DNA of 64,000 nucleotides from Kineosporia aurantiaca JCM 3230. GTDB taxonomy: Bacteria; Actinomycetota; Actinomycetes; Actinomycetales; Kineosporiaceae. The DNA is taken from NCBI GenBank assembly GCA_000719025.1, contig JODP01000005.1, positions 372,001-436,000 on the forward strand. The letters run 5' to 3'. The position numbers and the translations under genes are program-made. The notes under the pieces were generated by a model. That model was not told where the DNA came from, searched no databases, and was given only the letters and a program-made list of their open reading frames with translations. Below are positions 56,305 to 64,000 of this stretch, one piece after another (within the stretch, counting starts at the first letter, position 1; every line of letters begins with the position of its first letter).

Positions 56305-58123
56305 TCCGCTCCTGCAGCTGCTCGGCGCTGGCCTTGGCCACTTCCGGACCGCCGCAGGCGTCCCTGACGTTGGCGTGCACCACGCCGTGGGGCTGGCTGG
56401 TGCGACGCGACCAGGCGCCGACCAGGCTGTGCAGCTCCTTGCGCAGCGCAGTGATCTGCCGGTGTCCGCTGACCTCGGGGACCGGCTCGGCGGCCGGCTT
56501 GCCCTTGTTGCGGGCCAGCTGGTCGGCCTGGCGCTGGCGCAGCAGGGTGGTCACCTGGTCGGGCTCGAGCAGACCGGGGATGCCGAGGAAGTCCTGCTCG
56601 TCCTCGCTGCCGATCTCGGCGTGGGTGCCGAACTCCTGCTTGTCGAAGAGCACCCGGTCGAAGGTGGCCTGCGACTCCAGGGCCTCGAAGGGCTGCTTCT
56701 CCAGCTCGCCGGAGGCCTTCTCCTCGCGGTTGGCCTCAAGTAGAAGGTCTTCCTCCGGGTTCTCGTCCTCGTCGCCCTTCTTCGGCTTGTCCAGCGCGTG
56801 GTCGCGCTCGACCTCCATCTGGGCGGCCAGGTCGAGCAGCACCGGGACGCTGGGCAGGAAGACCGACGCCGTCTCGCCGCGCTTGCGGACCCGGACGAAA
56901 CGGCCGACGGCCTGGGCGAAGAAGAGCGGGGTGCTGGTCGAGGTGGCGTAGACGCCGACCGCGAGGCGGGGCACGTCGACGCCCTCGGAGACCATCCGGA
57001 CCGCGACCATCCAGCGCGAGGTGCCGGCCGAGAACGCCTCGATCTTGTCCGAGGCCCCCTCCTCGTCGGAGAGCACGATGGTCGGCGACTCGCCGGTGAT
57101 CTCCTTCAGGGTGCCCGCGTAGGCCCGCGCGGTCTCCTGATCGGTGGCGATCACCATGGCCCCGGCGTCCGGCACCCCGCGCCGCACCTCGGTCAGCCGC
57201 TTGTCCGCGGCCGCCAGCACCGACGGGATCCAGGAGCCCTGCGGGTTCAGCGCGGTGCGCCAGGCCTGGCCGATCAGGTCCTTCGTCAGGGGTTCGCCGA
57301 GCCGGGCGGCGACCTCGTCACCGGCGCTGGTGCGCCAGCGCATGGCGCCCGAGTAGGCCAGGAACATCACCGGGCGCACGACGCCGTCGCGCAGCGCGTC
57401 CGAGTACCCGTAGGCGTGGTCGGCGCGGGATCGGCGGATGCCCTCCGCGTCCTCCTCGTACTCCACGAACGGGATCGGGCTGGTGTCGGACCGGAACGGG
57501 GTACCGGTCAGCGCGAGCCGCCGGGTGGCCGGGTCGAACGCCTCGGAGACACCGTCGCCCCAGGTGAGCGAGTCCCCCGCGTGGTGGATCTCGTCCAGGA
57601 TGACCAGCGTCTTACCGGCCTCGGTGCGCGCCCGGTGCAATAGCGGCTTCATCGAGACCTGGGCGTAGGTGACCGCTACGCCGTCGAACGAGGCGCCGTG
57701 CGCACCCTGAGCGTTGCTGAAGTTCGGATCGAGGTGGATACCGACCCGCTGGGCCGCATCGGCCCACTGCCGCTTCAGGTGTTCCGTCGGGCAGACCACG
57801 GTGACCCGCTGGACGATCCGGCGCTGCAGCAACTCGGTGGCGATCCGCAGGGCGAACGTGGTCTTACCGGCGCCCGGGGTGGCCACCGCGAGGAAGTCGC
57901 GCGGGCTGGTCGCCAGGTACTTGTCCAGTGCCTCCTGCTGCCAGGCGCGCAGCTTGGAGGACGTACCCCAGGGGGCCCGGGCCGGGAACGCCGGAGACAG
58001 CTGGGAGGCCGCCGAGGAGCTGGCGTGGGCCGGGGCCGGCGGGTGCGCCGCCGGAGCGGGCGGCGGGGGCGGGGGAACCGGGTCGGTGTCGAAGAGCGAG
58101 GCCGGGTTGGAGCCGGGGGTCAC
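56267..58123 (-). CDS. DEAD/DEAH (XPB/UvsW-like) helicase
   Basis: A 618-residue superfamily 2 helicase. Pro/Ala-rich N-terminus to about residue 50, then Walker A AVATPGAGKTTFALRIATEL (about 80-99), DEIHH (motif II, about 176-180), LTGTPFRSD (motif III-like), and motif VI FFAQAVGRFVRVRKRGE (about 405-421). A C-terminal acidic/coiled-coil region (LRKELHSLVGAWSRR) is specific to this actinobacterial group. It probably acts in DNA repair. GTG 58123 has GAGAGGACGG upstream. Its 3' end overlaps the decarboxylase-like gene by 38 bp. Confidence 0.9.
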   Translation of the reverse strand: MTPGSNPASLFDTDPVPPPPPPAPAAHPPAPAHASSSAASQLSPAFPARAPWGTSSKLRAWQQEALDKYLATSPRDFLAVATPGAGKTTFALRIATELLQRRIVQRVTVVCPTEHLKRQWADAAQRVGIHLDPNFSNAQGAHGASFDGVAVTYAQVSMKPLLHRARTEAGKTLVILDEIHHAGDSLTWGDGVSEAFDPATRRLALTGTPFRSDTSPIPFVEYEEDAEGIRRSRADHAYGYSDALRDGVVRPVMFLAYSGAMRWRTSAGDEVAARLGEPLTKDLIGQAWRTALNPQGSWIPSVLAAADKRLTEVRRGVPDAGAMVIATDQETARAYAGTLKEITGESPTIVLSDEEGASDKIEAFSAGTSRWMVAVRMVSEGVDVPRLAVGVYATSTSTPLFFAQAVGRFVRVRKRGETASVFLPSVPVLLDLAAQMEVERDHALDKPKKGDEDENPEEDLLLEANREEKASGELEKQPFEALESQATFDRVLFDKQEFGTHAEIGSEDEQDFLGIPGLLEPDQVTTLLRQRQADQLARNKGKPAAEPVPEVSGHRQITALRKELHSLVGAWSRRTSQPHGVVHANVRDACGGPEVAKASAEQLQERITTLRRWFVGQK

Positions 58124-58309
58124 GCCGCCGTCCTCTCGTCAGTTCTGCGGATGTTCCGGTCGGCCAGAAGCCAATTCACCATCGGCCGGCCTGGTTCCGG
58201 GATGCTGCGGGAGGCCCCGTGATTCCGTCTGCTCGTTCTCGTCATCGCTTCACGAGGCTACCCCGAGACGGGCACCGGGACGCGCTGCGGACACGATGAC
58301 GCAGACCAC

Positions 58310-58334
58310 GCCCCCGGCGGCGCGAGCCGGGGGC
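58310..58334 (-). terminator. Stem-loop after the Uma2 gene
   Basis: gcccccggc (58310-58318) / gccgggggc (58326-58334), a 9-bp perfect stem, 7-nt loop, starting 12 bp after the Uma2 stop. No T-tract follows. The remaining 58124-58309 region upstream of the helicase shows no other feature. Confidence 0.6.
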
Positions 58335-58345
58335 TGATCGGGAAT

Positions 58346-58903
58346 TCAGCGCGTGACCAGCGCGGACGGCACGATGGTGATCGGGAACGGAACGGTCAGA
58401 ACGAGTTCCTCGTCGCCGGCCGCCTTGCCGGTCTCGTAGTAGACGCCGTCGCGGAGCTCCAGGGCCAGGACGGACGGCTCGTCGGGATCGACGATCCAGT
58501 AGGACTGGACGCCCTCGTCCTGATAGACGGCCCGCTTCAACAGCAGATCCTTCTGGCGGGTCGAGGCCGAGAGCACCTCGACCGCCAGGACCAGCGAGCC
58601 GGTCAGGTTCTTCTCGCCCACGTTCTCGTCCGCGACGATGAGCACGTCCGGCTGGAGGGATCTGCGCCTACCCGGCCGCCAGTCGAGAGGAGCCGTGTAC
58701 AGCTGCAGGCCCGGCTGCGGAAACTTCCGGCCGAGCAGAAGCAGCAGATTCGTGACCGCCTTCGCATGACGCGGTACCGGCGCCGGGCTCACGACCAGGA
58801 TCCCGTCGAACAACTCGTACTGAAGCCCGTCACCCTCTGGAAGCCGGTCCAGATCGTCGACCGTCCAGTCACCCTCACGCGGCATCACCGGCATGACTGC
58901 CAT
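58346..58903 (-). CDS. Uma2-family restriction-endonuclease-fold protein
   Basis: A 185-residue protein of the Uma2 (DUF820) family. Pattern: LPEGDGLQYELFDGILVVSP at the start, the PD-(D/E)XK-type core RSLQPDVLIVADENVGEKNL and LVLAVEVLSASTRQKDLLLK with the Asp, Glu and Lys of the active site, and YQDEGVQSYWIVDPDEPSVL. The fold is that of a nuclease, but natural substrates are not established. It lies alone between the helicase and the MFS gene, with its own stem-loop after the stop. Confidence 0.9.
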   Translation of the reverse strand: MAVMPVMPREGDWTVDDLDRLPEGDGLQYELFDGILVVSPAPVPRHAKAVTNLLLLLGRKFPQPGLQLYTAPLDWRPGRRRSLQPDVLIVADENVGEKNLTGSLVLAVEVLSASTRQKDLLLKRAVYQDEGVQSYWIVDPDEPSVLALELRDGVYYETGKAAGDEELVLTVPFPITIVPSALVTR

Positions 58904-59018
58904 GGTTCCCCCAAGTCCCTCGGCTGTCGATCAGCATGCCAAAAACTCTGGCACGAACGCCAACCAAGGCCCCCGAAGTCTCCGCAGGCCCCAAAAACCT
59001 GTGGAAAACCGGCGGGAA

Positions 59019-60470
59019 TCAGGCCCGCGCGGGTTGCGCCCGGAAGCCGGCCAGCGCCACGAGCAGGCCGAATCCCCCGGCCACCAGCCACATCACAGTG
59101 AACAAATGGGCGTCCCCGCCGTCCGGATCGTGCCAGGCGGCGAACGCCGCGCCGGTCAGTCCGATCCCCAGCGCGGCCCCCAGAGCGTCGGAGAGCTGCA
59201 GCGCCGAGGAGTTGCGTCCCTCCTGCCCGGGCTCGCTGTAGCGGAGCGTCAGCACCCCGGTACTGGACATCGCCAGCCCCATGCCGACCGCGGAGACCGC
59301 CCACAACGGCAGCACCAGCCAGCCGGAGGCGGGCGGGCGGATCAGCAGGGTGAGTCCGGCCAGGGAGACCGCGATCAGGGCGGCCCCGATCACGAAGAGC
59401 AGGTGCCGGGGCAGTCGCAGCGAGGGCCGGGCCTGGACGTAGGAGCCGACCGTCCAGCCGAGGATGCCGCCGGTGAGGACCAGCCCGGCGTGACTGGCGG
59501 AGAAGCCGTGCTGGCTGGTGAGCATGAGCGGGATGAACGACTCGGCGCCGAAGAACATCCCGGCGAACAGGCCGCGCAGGGCGATCACGGTGGGCAGACC
59601 GCGCCCCAGGCGCAGGGTGCCGGCCGGGGCCAGGGGGCGGAAGCCGGCGACCACCAGGGCCAGGCCGCCGAGGACGAACGCCGCGGTGAGCACCGGCCCC
59701 AGGTCCTGCGCCTCGCCCAGCCCCCACTGCAGGCCGAGGACGCCGGTGGTGACCGCCACCCCGCACAGGGCCCGCGAGCGCAGCTGGGAACGGGTCAGGG
59801 CGGCCGGGTCGCCGGGCTCGTGGGCCGGGGTGGACCGGAGCTTCGGCAGCAGCGCGATCGCCGGGGGGACGGCCAGGGGCACCACGAACAGGAAGACCAG
59901 GCGCCAGCTGACCTGCTCGGCCAGGAAGCCGGAGATCGCCGGGCCGACGATGCCGGGCACCACCCAGGCGGCCGAGATCAGCGAGAAGACCCGGGGCTGC
60001 AGATGACTCGGGAAGGAGTCGGCGATCACCACGTACAGCGCCACGACCAGCAGCCCGGCGCCCGCCCCGGCCATCGCCCGGCCGAGCAGCAGGACGTTGT
60101 AGGTGGGGGCGATGCCGCAGATCAGCTGGCCGACGCCGAACAGCAGCAGGCCGGTGCGGACCGGCCAGCGGGTGCCGACCGTGTCGCACCACCCGCCGGA
60201 CAGCGTGACCCCGAGCAGCTGCGCGGCGATGAAGACGGAGAACGCGAACCCGTACTCCCGGACCGCGTTCAGGTCCCGGGTCAGCACCGGCATCGCCGTC
60301 GAGACCGCGACCGCCTCGAAGGCGATCAGGGTGATCAGGGTGACGATGCCGGCCAGGGTGGTCAGGTACGGCGAGAGCGAGGCCGGTGCGTCCTCCCCCT
60401 CTTCCGCGGGAGGCGCTCCGGCCCCGGAGCCGGCACCGTGCTCATCGGGCCCGTGCGGGTGGCGCTTCAC
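59019..60470 (-). CDS. MFS transporter (drug/proton antiporter type)
   Basis: A 483-residue major facilitator protein with about 12-14 TM segments after a hydrophilic N-terminus. Motif A-like GGWCDTVGTRWPVRTGLLLF (between TM2 and TM3) and the motif C-like GIVGPAISGF segment mark it as a DHA-type exporter of small molecules. ESFIPLMLTSQHGFSASHAG lies in the second half. The start is GTG 60470, 8 bp after the DUF3039 stop, so co-transcription is likely. The substrate is unknown. Confidence 0.9.
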   Translation of the reverse strand: MKRHPHGPDEHGAGSGAGAPPAEEGEDAPASLSPYLTTLAGIVTLITLIAFEAVAVSTAMPVLTRDLNAVREYGFAFSVFIAAQLLGVTLSGGWCDTVGTRWPVRTGLLLFGVGQLICGIAPTYNVLLLGRAMAGAGAGLLVVALYVVIADSFPSHLQPRVFSLISAAWVVPGIVGPAISGFLAEQVSWRLVFLFVVPLAVPPAIALLPKLRSTPAHEPGDPAALTRSQLRSRALCGVAVTTGVLGLQWGLGEAQDLGPVLTAAFVLGGLALVVAGFRPLAPAGTLRLGRGLPTVIALRGLFAGMFFGAESFIPLMLTSQHGFSASHAGLVLTGGILGWTVGSYVQARPSLRLPRHLLFVIGAALIAVSLAGLTLLIRPPASGWLVLPLWAVSAVGMGLAMSSTGVLTLRYSEPGQEGRNSSALQLSDALGAALGIGLTGAAFAAWHDPDGGDAHLFTVMWLVAGGFGLLVALAGFRAQPARA

Positions 60471-60478
60471 TGCAGGAG

Positions 60479-60784
60479 CTACTTGCCGCCCTCGTTGTCG
60501 CCGCCGCCGGGCTGCAGGCCTTCGTAGATCTCCTTGCAGGTCGGGCAGACCGGGAACTTCTTCGGGTCGCGACCGGGCACCCAGACCTTGCCGCAGAGCG
60601 CGACGACCGGCTCACCGGAGAGGGCCGACTCCAGCACCTTCTCCTTGCGGACATAGTGGGCGAACCGCTCGTGGTCGCCGGGTTCGACCTCCTGCTCGAC
60701 GTGCTCACGTTCGAGCAGGCCGGTGGTCGAGCCCTCGGGTGAGGACATCGGGTCCAGCTGGGGTTCGGGGTAAGGCGAGCTCAT
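60479..60784 (-). CDS. DUF3039 protein with zinc-ribbon-like cysteines
   Basis: A 101-residue protein of the actinobacterial DUF3039 family. The conserved core is FAHYVRKEKVLESALSGEPV, VALCGKVWVPGRDPKKFPVC and PTCKEIYEGLQ, whose Cys residues (about 64, 80, 83) suggest metal binding. The function is unknown; it regularly lies near yqgE and the XPB-like helicase. The MFS gene follows after 8 bp. Confidence 0.9.
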   Translation of the reverse strand: MSSPYPEPQLDPMSSPEGSTTGLLEREHVEQEVEPGDHERFAHYVRKEKVLESALSGEPVVALCGKVWVPGRDPKKFPVCPTCKEIYEGLQPGGGDNEGGK

Positions 60785-60816
60785 GAGCCCTGAGTCTAGT
60801 CGCCGCCGCCGATTCG

Positions 60817-60836
60817 TCAGTTCATCTCAGTTCATC
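60817..60836. repeat. 10-bp duplication including the yqgE stop codon
   Basis: tcagttcatc occurs exactly twice in tandem (60817-60826, 60827-60836). The second copy contains the yqgE stop (tca at 60827-60829 on +) and the last Asn-Met codons. It is the simplest member of the stop-codon repeats in this window. Confidence 0.8.
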
Positions 60837-61393
60837 GTCGGATCGTCGGGATAGGTGGAGACCAGGGCCAGCTGGCCGCGCTGGCGCCGCAGCACCTCAC
60901 CCCACAGGCGCTCCGGCCGGTCGGTGAACGCGTCCCGCGGCTCGGAGTCGACCACGAACCAGGCGCCGTCCTTGATCTCGTCCTCCAGCTGCCCGGCCGC
61001 CCAGCCGGCGTAGCCCGCGAAGATCCGCAGCCCGGCCAGCCCGGGCACGATCACCTCGGGCGGCGCGTCCAGGTCGACCAGCCCGATCGAGCCGATCAGC
61101 AGGCGCACACCGACCGGCTCGGCGCCGTGCCCCGGCATCGCGACCAGGCCGAGCGCGGAGTCGAGCTGGACCGGGCCGCCCTGGAAAAGCCGCCCCGGTG
61201 AAGTGGTGTACGGCTGCCAGGCGGGCAGGACGGACGAGACGTCCACCTCCATGGGCCGGTTCACCACCAGCCCGAGGGCCCCGTCGTCCCCGTGGTCCAG
61301 CATCAGGATCACGGTGCGCCGAAAGTTGTCGTCCTCCAGCGTCGGGCTAGCGACCAGGAGGCTGCCGCTCAGCCGACGAGTCTGGATGGGCAT
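60827..61393 (-). CDS. yqgE: YqgE/AlgH-family protein
   Basis: A 188-residue protein of the YqgE/AlgH (DUF179) family. Features: LSGSLLVASPTLEDDNFRRT at the start, LMLDHGDDGALGLVVNRPME, RLFQGGPVQLDSALGLVAMP and LRIFAGYAGWAAGQLEDEIK. The function is still unclear, often linked to envelope or transcription control in proteobacteria. ATG 61393 (MPIQTRRLSG) is where family similarity begins; the frame is open to 61606 without it. DUF3039 and MFS follow downstream. Confidence 0.92.
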   Translation of the reverse strand: MPIQTRRLSGSLLVASPTLEDDNFRRTVILMLDHGDDGALGLVVNRPMEVDVSSVLPAWQPYTTSPGRLFQGGPVQLDSALGLVAMPGHGAEPVGVRLLIGSIGLVDLDAPPEVIVPGLAGLRIFAGYAGWAAGQLEDEIKDGAWFVVDSEPRDAFTDRPERLWGEVLRRQRGQLALVSTYPDDPTMN

Positions 61394-61532
61394 ATGCACA
61401 TCATCAGGGTGGAGTGCCTCTCGATACAGCCCAAGCCGCGCAGAGAGTCGAATCGGGCACCGGCTGGACGCTGTGACGATGCCCACAGCCACCCACCGTC
61501 GGTGCCCACCGGCGTCACTAATTCGGGGGATT

Positions 61533-62936
61533 TCACGCCTTGACGGCCACCGCCGCCTGGTGGACGGCCGCCGCGACCACATTGCTGACGTCCGGGTGGA
61601 ACACACTCGGGACGATGTAGGCGGCGTTGCGCTCGGAGTCGGTCACCACGGCGGCCAGCGCGTAGGCGGCGGCCAGCAGCATCTCGGTGTTGATCGTCTT
61701 GGACTGCGCGTCCAGCAGACCCCGGAAGACCCCGGGGAAGGCCAGGACGTTGTTGATCTGGTTGGCGAAGTCGCTGCGGCCGGTGGCCACCACGGTGGCG
61801 TGCTGCGACGCCTCCACCGGATCGACCTCGGGGACCGGGTTGGCCATCGCGAAGACCACCGCGTCCTCCGCCATCGTGGCGATGTCGGCCCCGGTGAGGA
61901 TGCCGGGGGCGGAAACCCCGACGAAGACGTCGGCGCCGGCCAGGGCGTCCTTCAGCGAGCCGGTGACGCCCCGCGGGTTGGTGTTCTTGGCCGTCCAGTG
62001 CAGGCTCTCCGGCAGACCGGGACGCGCGGTGTGCACAACACCGTCGACGTCGCAGACCACCACGTCCTGGGCCCCCGCGGCCAGCAGCAGCTTCAGGATC
62101 GCGGTCCCGGCCGCGCCGGCCCCGGACATCACCAGCCGGACCTGGGACAGCTCCTTACGGACGACCTTGAGCGCGTTGGTCAGCGCGGCCAGCGTGACGA
62201 TCGCGGTGCCGTGCTGGTCGTCGTGGAAGACCGGGATGTCCAGCGCCTCGCGCAGCCGCTCCTCGACCTGGAAGCAGCGCGGGGCCCCGATGTCCTCCAG
62301 GTTGATCCCGGCGAACACCGGGGCGATCCGGATCACCGTCTCGACGATCTCGTCCACGTCCTGGGTGTCCAGGCAGATCGGGAAGGCGTCGATGTCGGCG
62401 AAGCGCTTGAACAGCGCCGCCTTTCCCTCCATCACCGGCATCGCGGCGAGCGGGCCGAGGTTGCCCAGCCCGAGCACGGCCGAGCCGTCGGTGACCACCG
62501 CGACGGTGTTGCGCTTGATCGTCAGACGCCGGGCGTCCTCCGGGTTCTCGGCGATCGCCAGGCAGACCCGGGCCACGCCGGGGGTGTAGACCAGCGAGAG
62601 GTCGTCCCGGTTGCGGATCGGCACCTTGGACTCGATCCGCAGCTTGCCGCCCAGGTGCATCAGGAAGGTGCGGTCCGAGACCTTGCCGATGGTCACCCCG
62701 GTCAGGGCGCGCAGCGACCCGATCACCTCGGGCACGTGCTCCCCACCGCGGGTGGCACAGGTGACGTCCACCTGCAGCCGGTCCACCCCGGAGGCGGTCA
62801 CGTCGAGCGCCGTGACGATGGCGCCGGCGTGCTCGATCGCGTGGGTGAGCTCGCTGACCGCGGTGGAGCGGGCCGGCAGTTCCAGCCGGACCGTGATGGA
62901 CGAGGAGACACTGGGAGCGCTCGGCATGCACCCCAT
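61533..62936 (-). CDS. NAD-dependent malic enzyme with N-terminal ACT domain
   Basis: A 467-residue malic enzyme of the small bacterial type, converting malate to pyruvate, CO2 and NADH. Residues about 10-85 form an ACT regulatory domain (SSITVRLELPARSTAVSELT). The catalytic part has DDLSLVYTPGVARVCLAIAE, KRNTVAVVTDGSAVLGLGNL, FAGINLEDIGAPRCFQVEER, FHDDQHGTAIVTLAALTNAL, the Rossmann VMSGAGAAGTAILKLLLAAG and VFAMANPVPEVDPVEA. ATG 62936 has AAGGAC upstream, and an in-frame Met lies three codons later. The ACT domain implies control by an amino acid or similar ligand. Confidence 0.93.
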   Translation of the reverse strand: MGCMPSAPSVSSSITVRLELPARSTAVSELTHAIEHAGAIVTALDVTASGVDRLQVDVTCATRGGEHVPEVIGSLRALTGVTIGKVSDRTFLMHLGGKLRIESKVPIRNRDDLSLVYTPGVARVCLAIAENPEDARRLTIKRNTVAVVTDGSAVLGLGNLGPLAAMPVMEGKAALFKRFADIDAFPICLDTQDVDEIVETVIRIAPVFAGINLEDIGAPRCFQVEERLREALDIPVFHDDQHGTAIVTLAALTNALKVVRKELSQVRLVMSGAGAAGTAILKLLLAAGAQDVVVCDVDGVVHTARPGLPESLHWTAKNTNPRGVTGSLKDALAGADVFVGVSAPGILTGADIATMAEDAVVFAMANPVPEVDPVEASQHATVVATGRSDFANQINNVLAFPGVFRGLLDAQSKTINTEMLLAAAYALAAVVTDSERNAAYIVPSVFHPDVSNVVAAAVHQAAVAVKA

Positions 62937-62983
62937 TGTTGTCCTTCCGGACCGGTCCTGGTGACCAACCGGGCCAAGGTGTT

Positions 62984-64000
62984 CTAACGGAGGACGTCGG
63001 GCAGGGCGCCGGGCTCGCCGTCGATGAAACCCTGGTACTCGTCGCAGCCCATCTCCCGCAGGACGGACAGGGTCTCGGCGTTCTCCACCCCCTCGGCCAC
63101 CACCAGCAGGCCCATCCCGTGACCGAGGCCGAGCACCGAGGCCACCACCGCCCCGGCGGCCCGCTCCCCGGGCAGGTCGGCGACGAACGAACGGTCCACC
63201 TTGAGCAGGTCGACGGGCAGACCCCGGAGGTACTGCAGGGAGGACCAGCCGGTGCCGAAGTCGTCCAGCGCGATCACCACCCCCAGCGCCTTCAGCTCGT
63301 CCAGCACCTGCCGGGCGGTGGCCGGGTCGTCGGAGAACGCGGTCTCGGTGACCTCCAGGACGAGCCGGTCCGGAGCCACCCCGGACTCGCTCAGGGCCCG
63401 GCTCACGGTGCGCGCCAGCCGCCCGCCGACCAGTTGTTTCGCCGAGACGTTGACGGCCAGGGAGAGACCGGCGTGCCCCGGCTCCAGCTCGCCCAGGTCC
63501 GCCAGGTCGGCCAGCGACTGCCGCAGCGCCCAGTCGCCGAGCTCGACGATCCGCCCGGTCCGTTCGGCGATCGGCAGGAACACCTCCGGCGCGAGCACCC
63601 CGAGTTCCGGGTGCCGCCAGCGCAGCAGCGCCTCGACCCCGGTGACCCGGCGCCCGGCACAGGTCCGCCGGCTCTGGTAGACCAGCTCGAGTTCCCCGTC
63701 GCCGACCGCTCGGCGCATGGCCGTGGCCAGACCCAGCCGTTCCTCGATCCCGTCCCGCAGATCCGCGTCGAACAGCTCGTACCGGCCCCGCCCCCGGCCC
63801 TTCGCGTGGTACATCGCGGTGTCGGCGTCCCGCAGCACGCTGGCCACCGGATCTTCCCCGTCCGGCACTTTGTCCACGACGGTGATGCCCACGCTGACCC
63901 CGGGCGAGACCACCGCGTCGCCGATCACGATCGGCTCGTCCAGCACCTCGATGATCCGGGTGGCCATGGCGATCGCGTCGGCCGCGGCGTCCACCCCCAT
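62984..64000 (-). CDS. GGDEF-EAL protein, 3' part (5' end beyond the window)
   Basis: At least 338 residues. The visible N-terminal part is the end of a GGDEF domain (VGITVVDKVPDGEDPVASVL, RDADTAMYHAKGRGRGRYEL). The EAL domain has VTGVEALLRWRHPELGVLAP, VNVSAKQL, LVLEVTETAFSDDP, ALDDFGTGWSS, LKVDRSF, VVAEGVENAET and EYQGF, so the phosphodiesterase residues are complete, while YQSRR replaces the usual YQP. The GGDEF active-site motif lies outside the window, so cyclase activity cannot be judged. It is the third c-di-GMP protein in 64 kb. Confidence 0.9.
   Translation of the reverse strand: MGVDAAADAIAMATRIIEVLDEPIVIGDAVVSPGVSVGITVVDKVPDGEDPVASVLRDADTAMYHAKGRGRGRYELFDADLRDGIEERLGLATAMRRAVGDGELELVYQSRRTCAGRRVTGVEALLRWRHPELGVLAPEVFLPIAERTGRIVELGDWALRQSLADLADLGELEPGHAGLSLAVNVSAKQLVGGRLARTVSRALSESGVAPDRLVLEVTETAFSDDPATARQVLDELKALGVVIALDDFGTGWSSLQYLRGLPVDLLKVDRSFVADLPGERAAGAVVASVLGLGHGMGLLVVAEGVENAETLSVLREMGCDEYQGFIDGEPGALPDVLR

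Noticed and set aside
58893..60527. 544-codon plus-strand frame opposite the MFS gene
   Set aside because: Gln/Gly/Arg/Asp-rich antisense shadow; the MFS protein has clear TM segments and motifs.
61203..62987. 594-codon plus-strand frame opposite yqgE and malic enzyme
   Set aside because: Repetitive Gly/His/Arg/Asp-rich composition without a domain; both minus-strand genes are well supported.

Overview
The window is high-GC actinobacterial DNA. The evidence is strong GTG/TTG start usage, WhiJ-type HTH + DUF397 + HATPase genes, a DUF574 methyltransferase, DUF3039/DUF3618/DUF2017/DUF1707 genes, a SAM-IV riboswitch and a TCGAAC-N4-GTTCGA LexA box. It looks like a chromosomal segment of a soil or plant-associated actinomycete; the genus cannot be fixed from the sequence. 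I see no phage, IS element or CRISPR array.

Layout. 1-7.4 kb: truncated orn, a PrsW protease, a WhiJ-like regulatory locus (DUF397, XRE/DUF5753, HATPase, DUF574 methyltransferase) with two identical palindromes, an Lrp-type sensor domain, a HEXXXH metalloprotein and a secreted CAP protein. 7.6-16.1 kb: a tightly coupled sugar operon (DUF2291 lipoprotein, ribose-type ABC transporter, split transketolase, FGGY kinase, TIM-barrel isomerase) that fits non-oxidative D-apiose catabolism. 16.2-28.8 kb: a 2H phosphoesterase, a matrixin, a GGDEF-EAL protein, MerR, a second CAP protein, two crotonases, a DUF222-HNH nuclease and a PHP phosphoesterase. 28.8-29.7 kb: about 0.9 kb of repeat-rich DNA without a convincing gene. 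29.7-34 kb: P450, GroES-like, DUF3618 and Bcp peroxiredoxin, then tRNA-Leu(UAG) and a SAM-IV riboswitch upstream of a class-V aminotransferase. 34-40 kb: a second GGDEF-EAL protein, a sulfite-oxidase-like molybdoenzyme and a two-component system. 40-48 kb: phospholipase A2 with an alpha/beta hydrolase, rdgB-rph, an Rv1339-like phosphodiesterase, clpS-DUF2017 and pncB-pncA. 48-52.9 kb: two HTH regulators, each divergent from an enzyme gene and each with a visible operator candidate. 53-64 kb: LexA-controlled dinB, a PLP decarboxylase-like enzyme, an XPB-type helicase, Uma2, MFS, DUF3039, YqgE, malic enzyme and a truncated EAL protein.

Two features stand out. First, the split-transketolase/kinase/isomerase/ABC operon has a candidate promoter 6 nt upstream of the first ATG, which implies a leaderless message. 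Second, short tandem repeats (10-18 bp) recur along the window. In five cases the first unit is, or resembles, the end of a gene including its stop codon, so the gene end looks copied downstream. In three genes (dinB, a GGDEF-EAL protein, the HNH nuclease) multiples of 3 bp expand in frame, including roughly 180 residues inserted into the little-finger domain of DinB. Several convergent gene pairs overlap at their 3' ends (20-115 bp).
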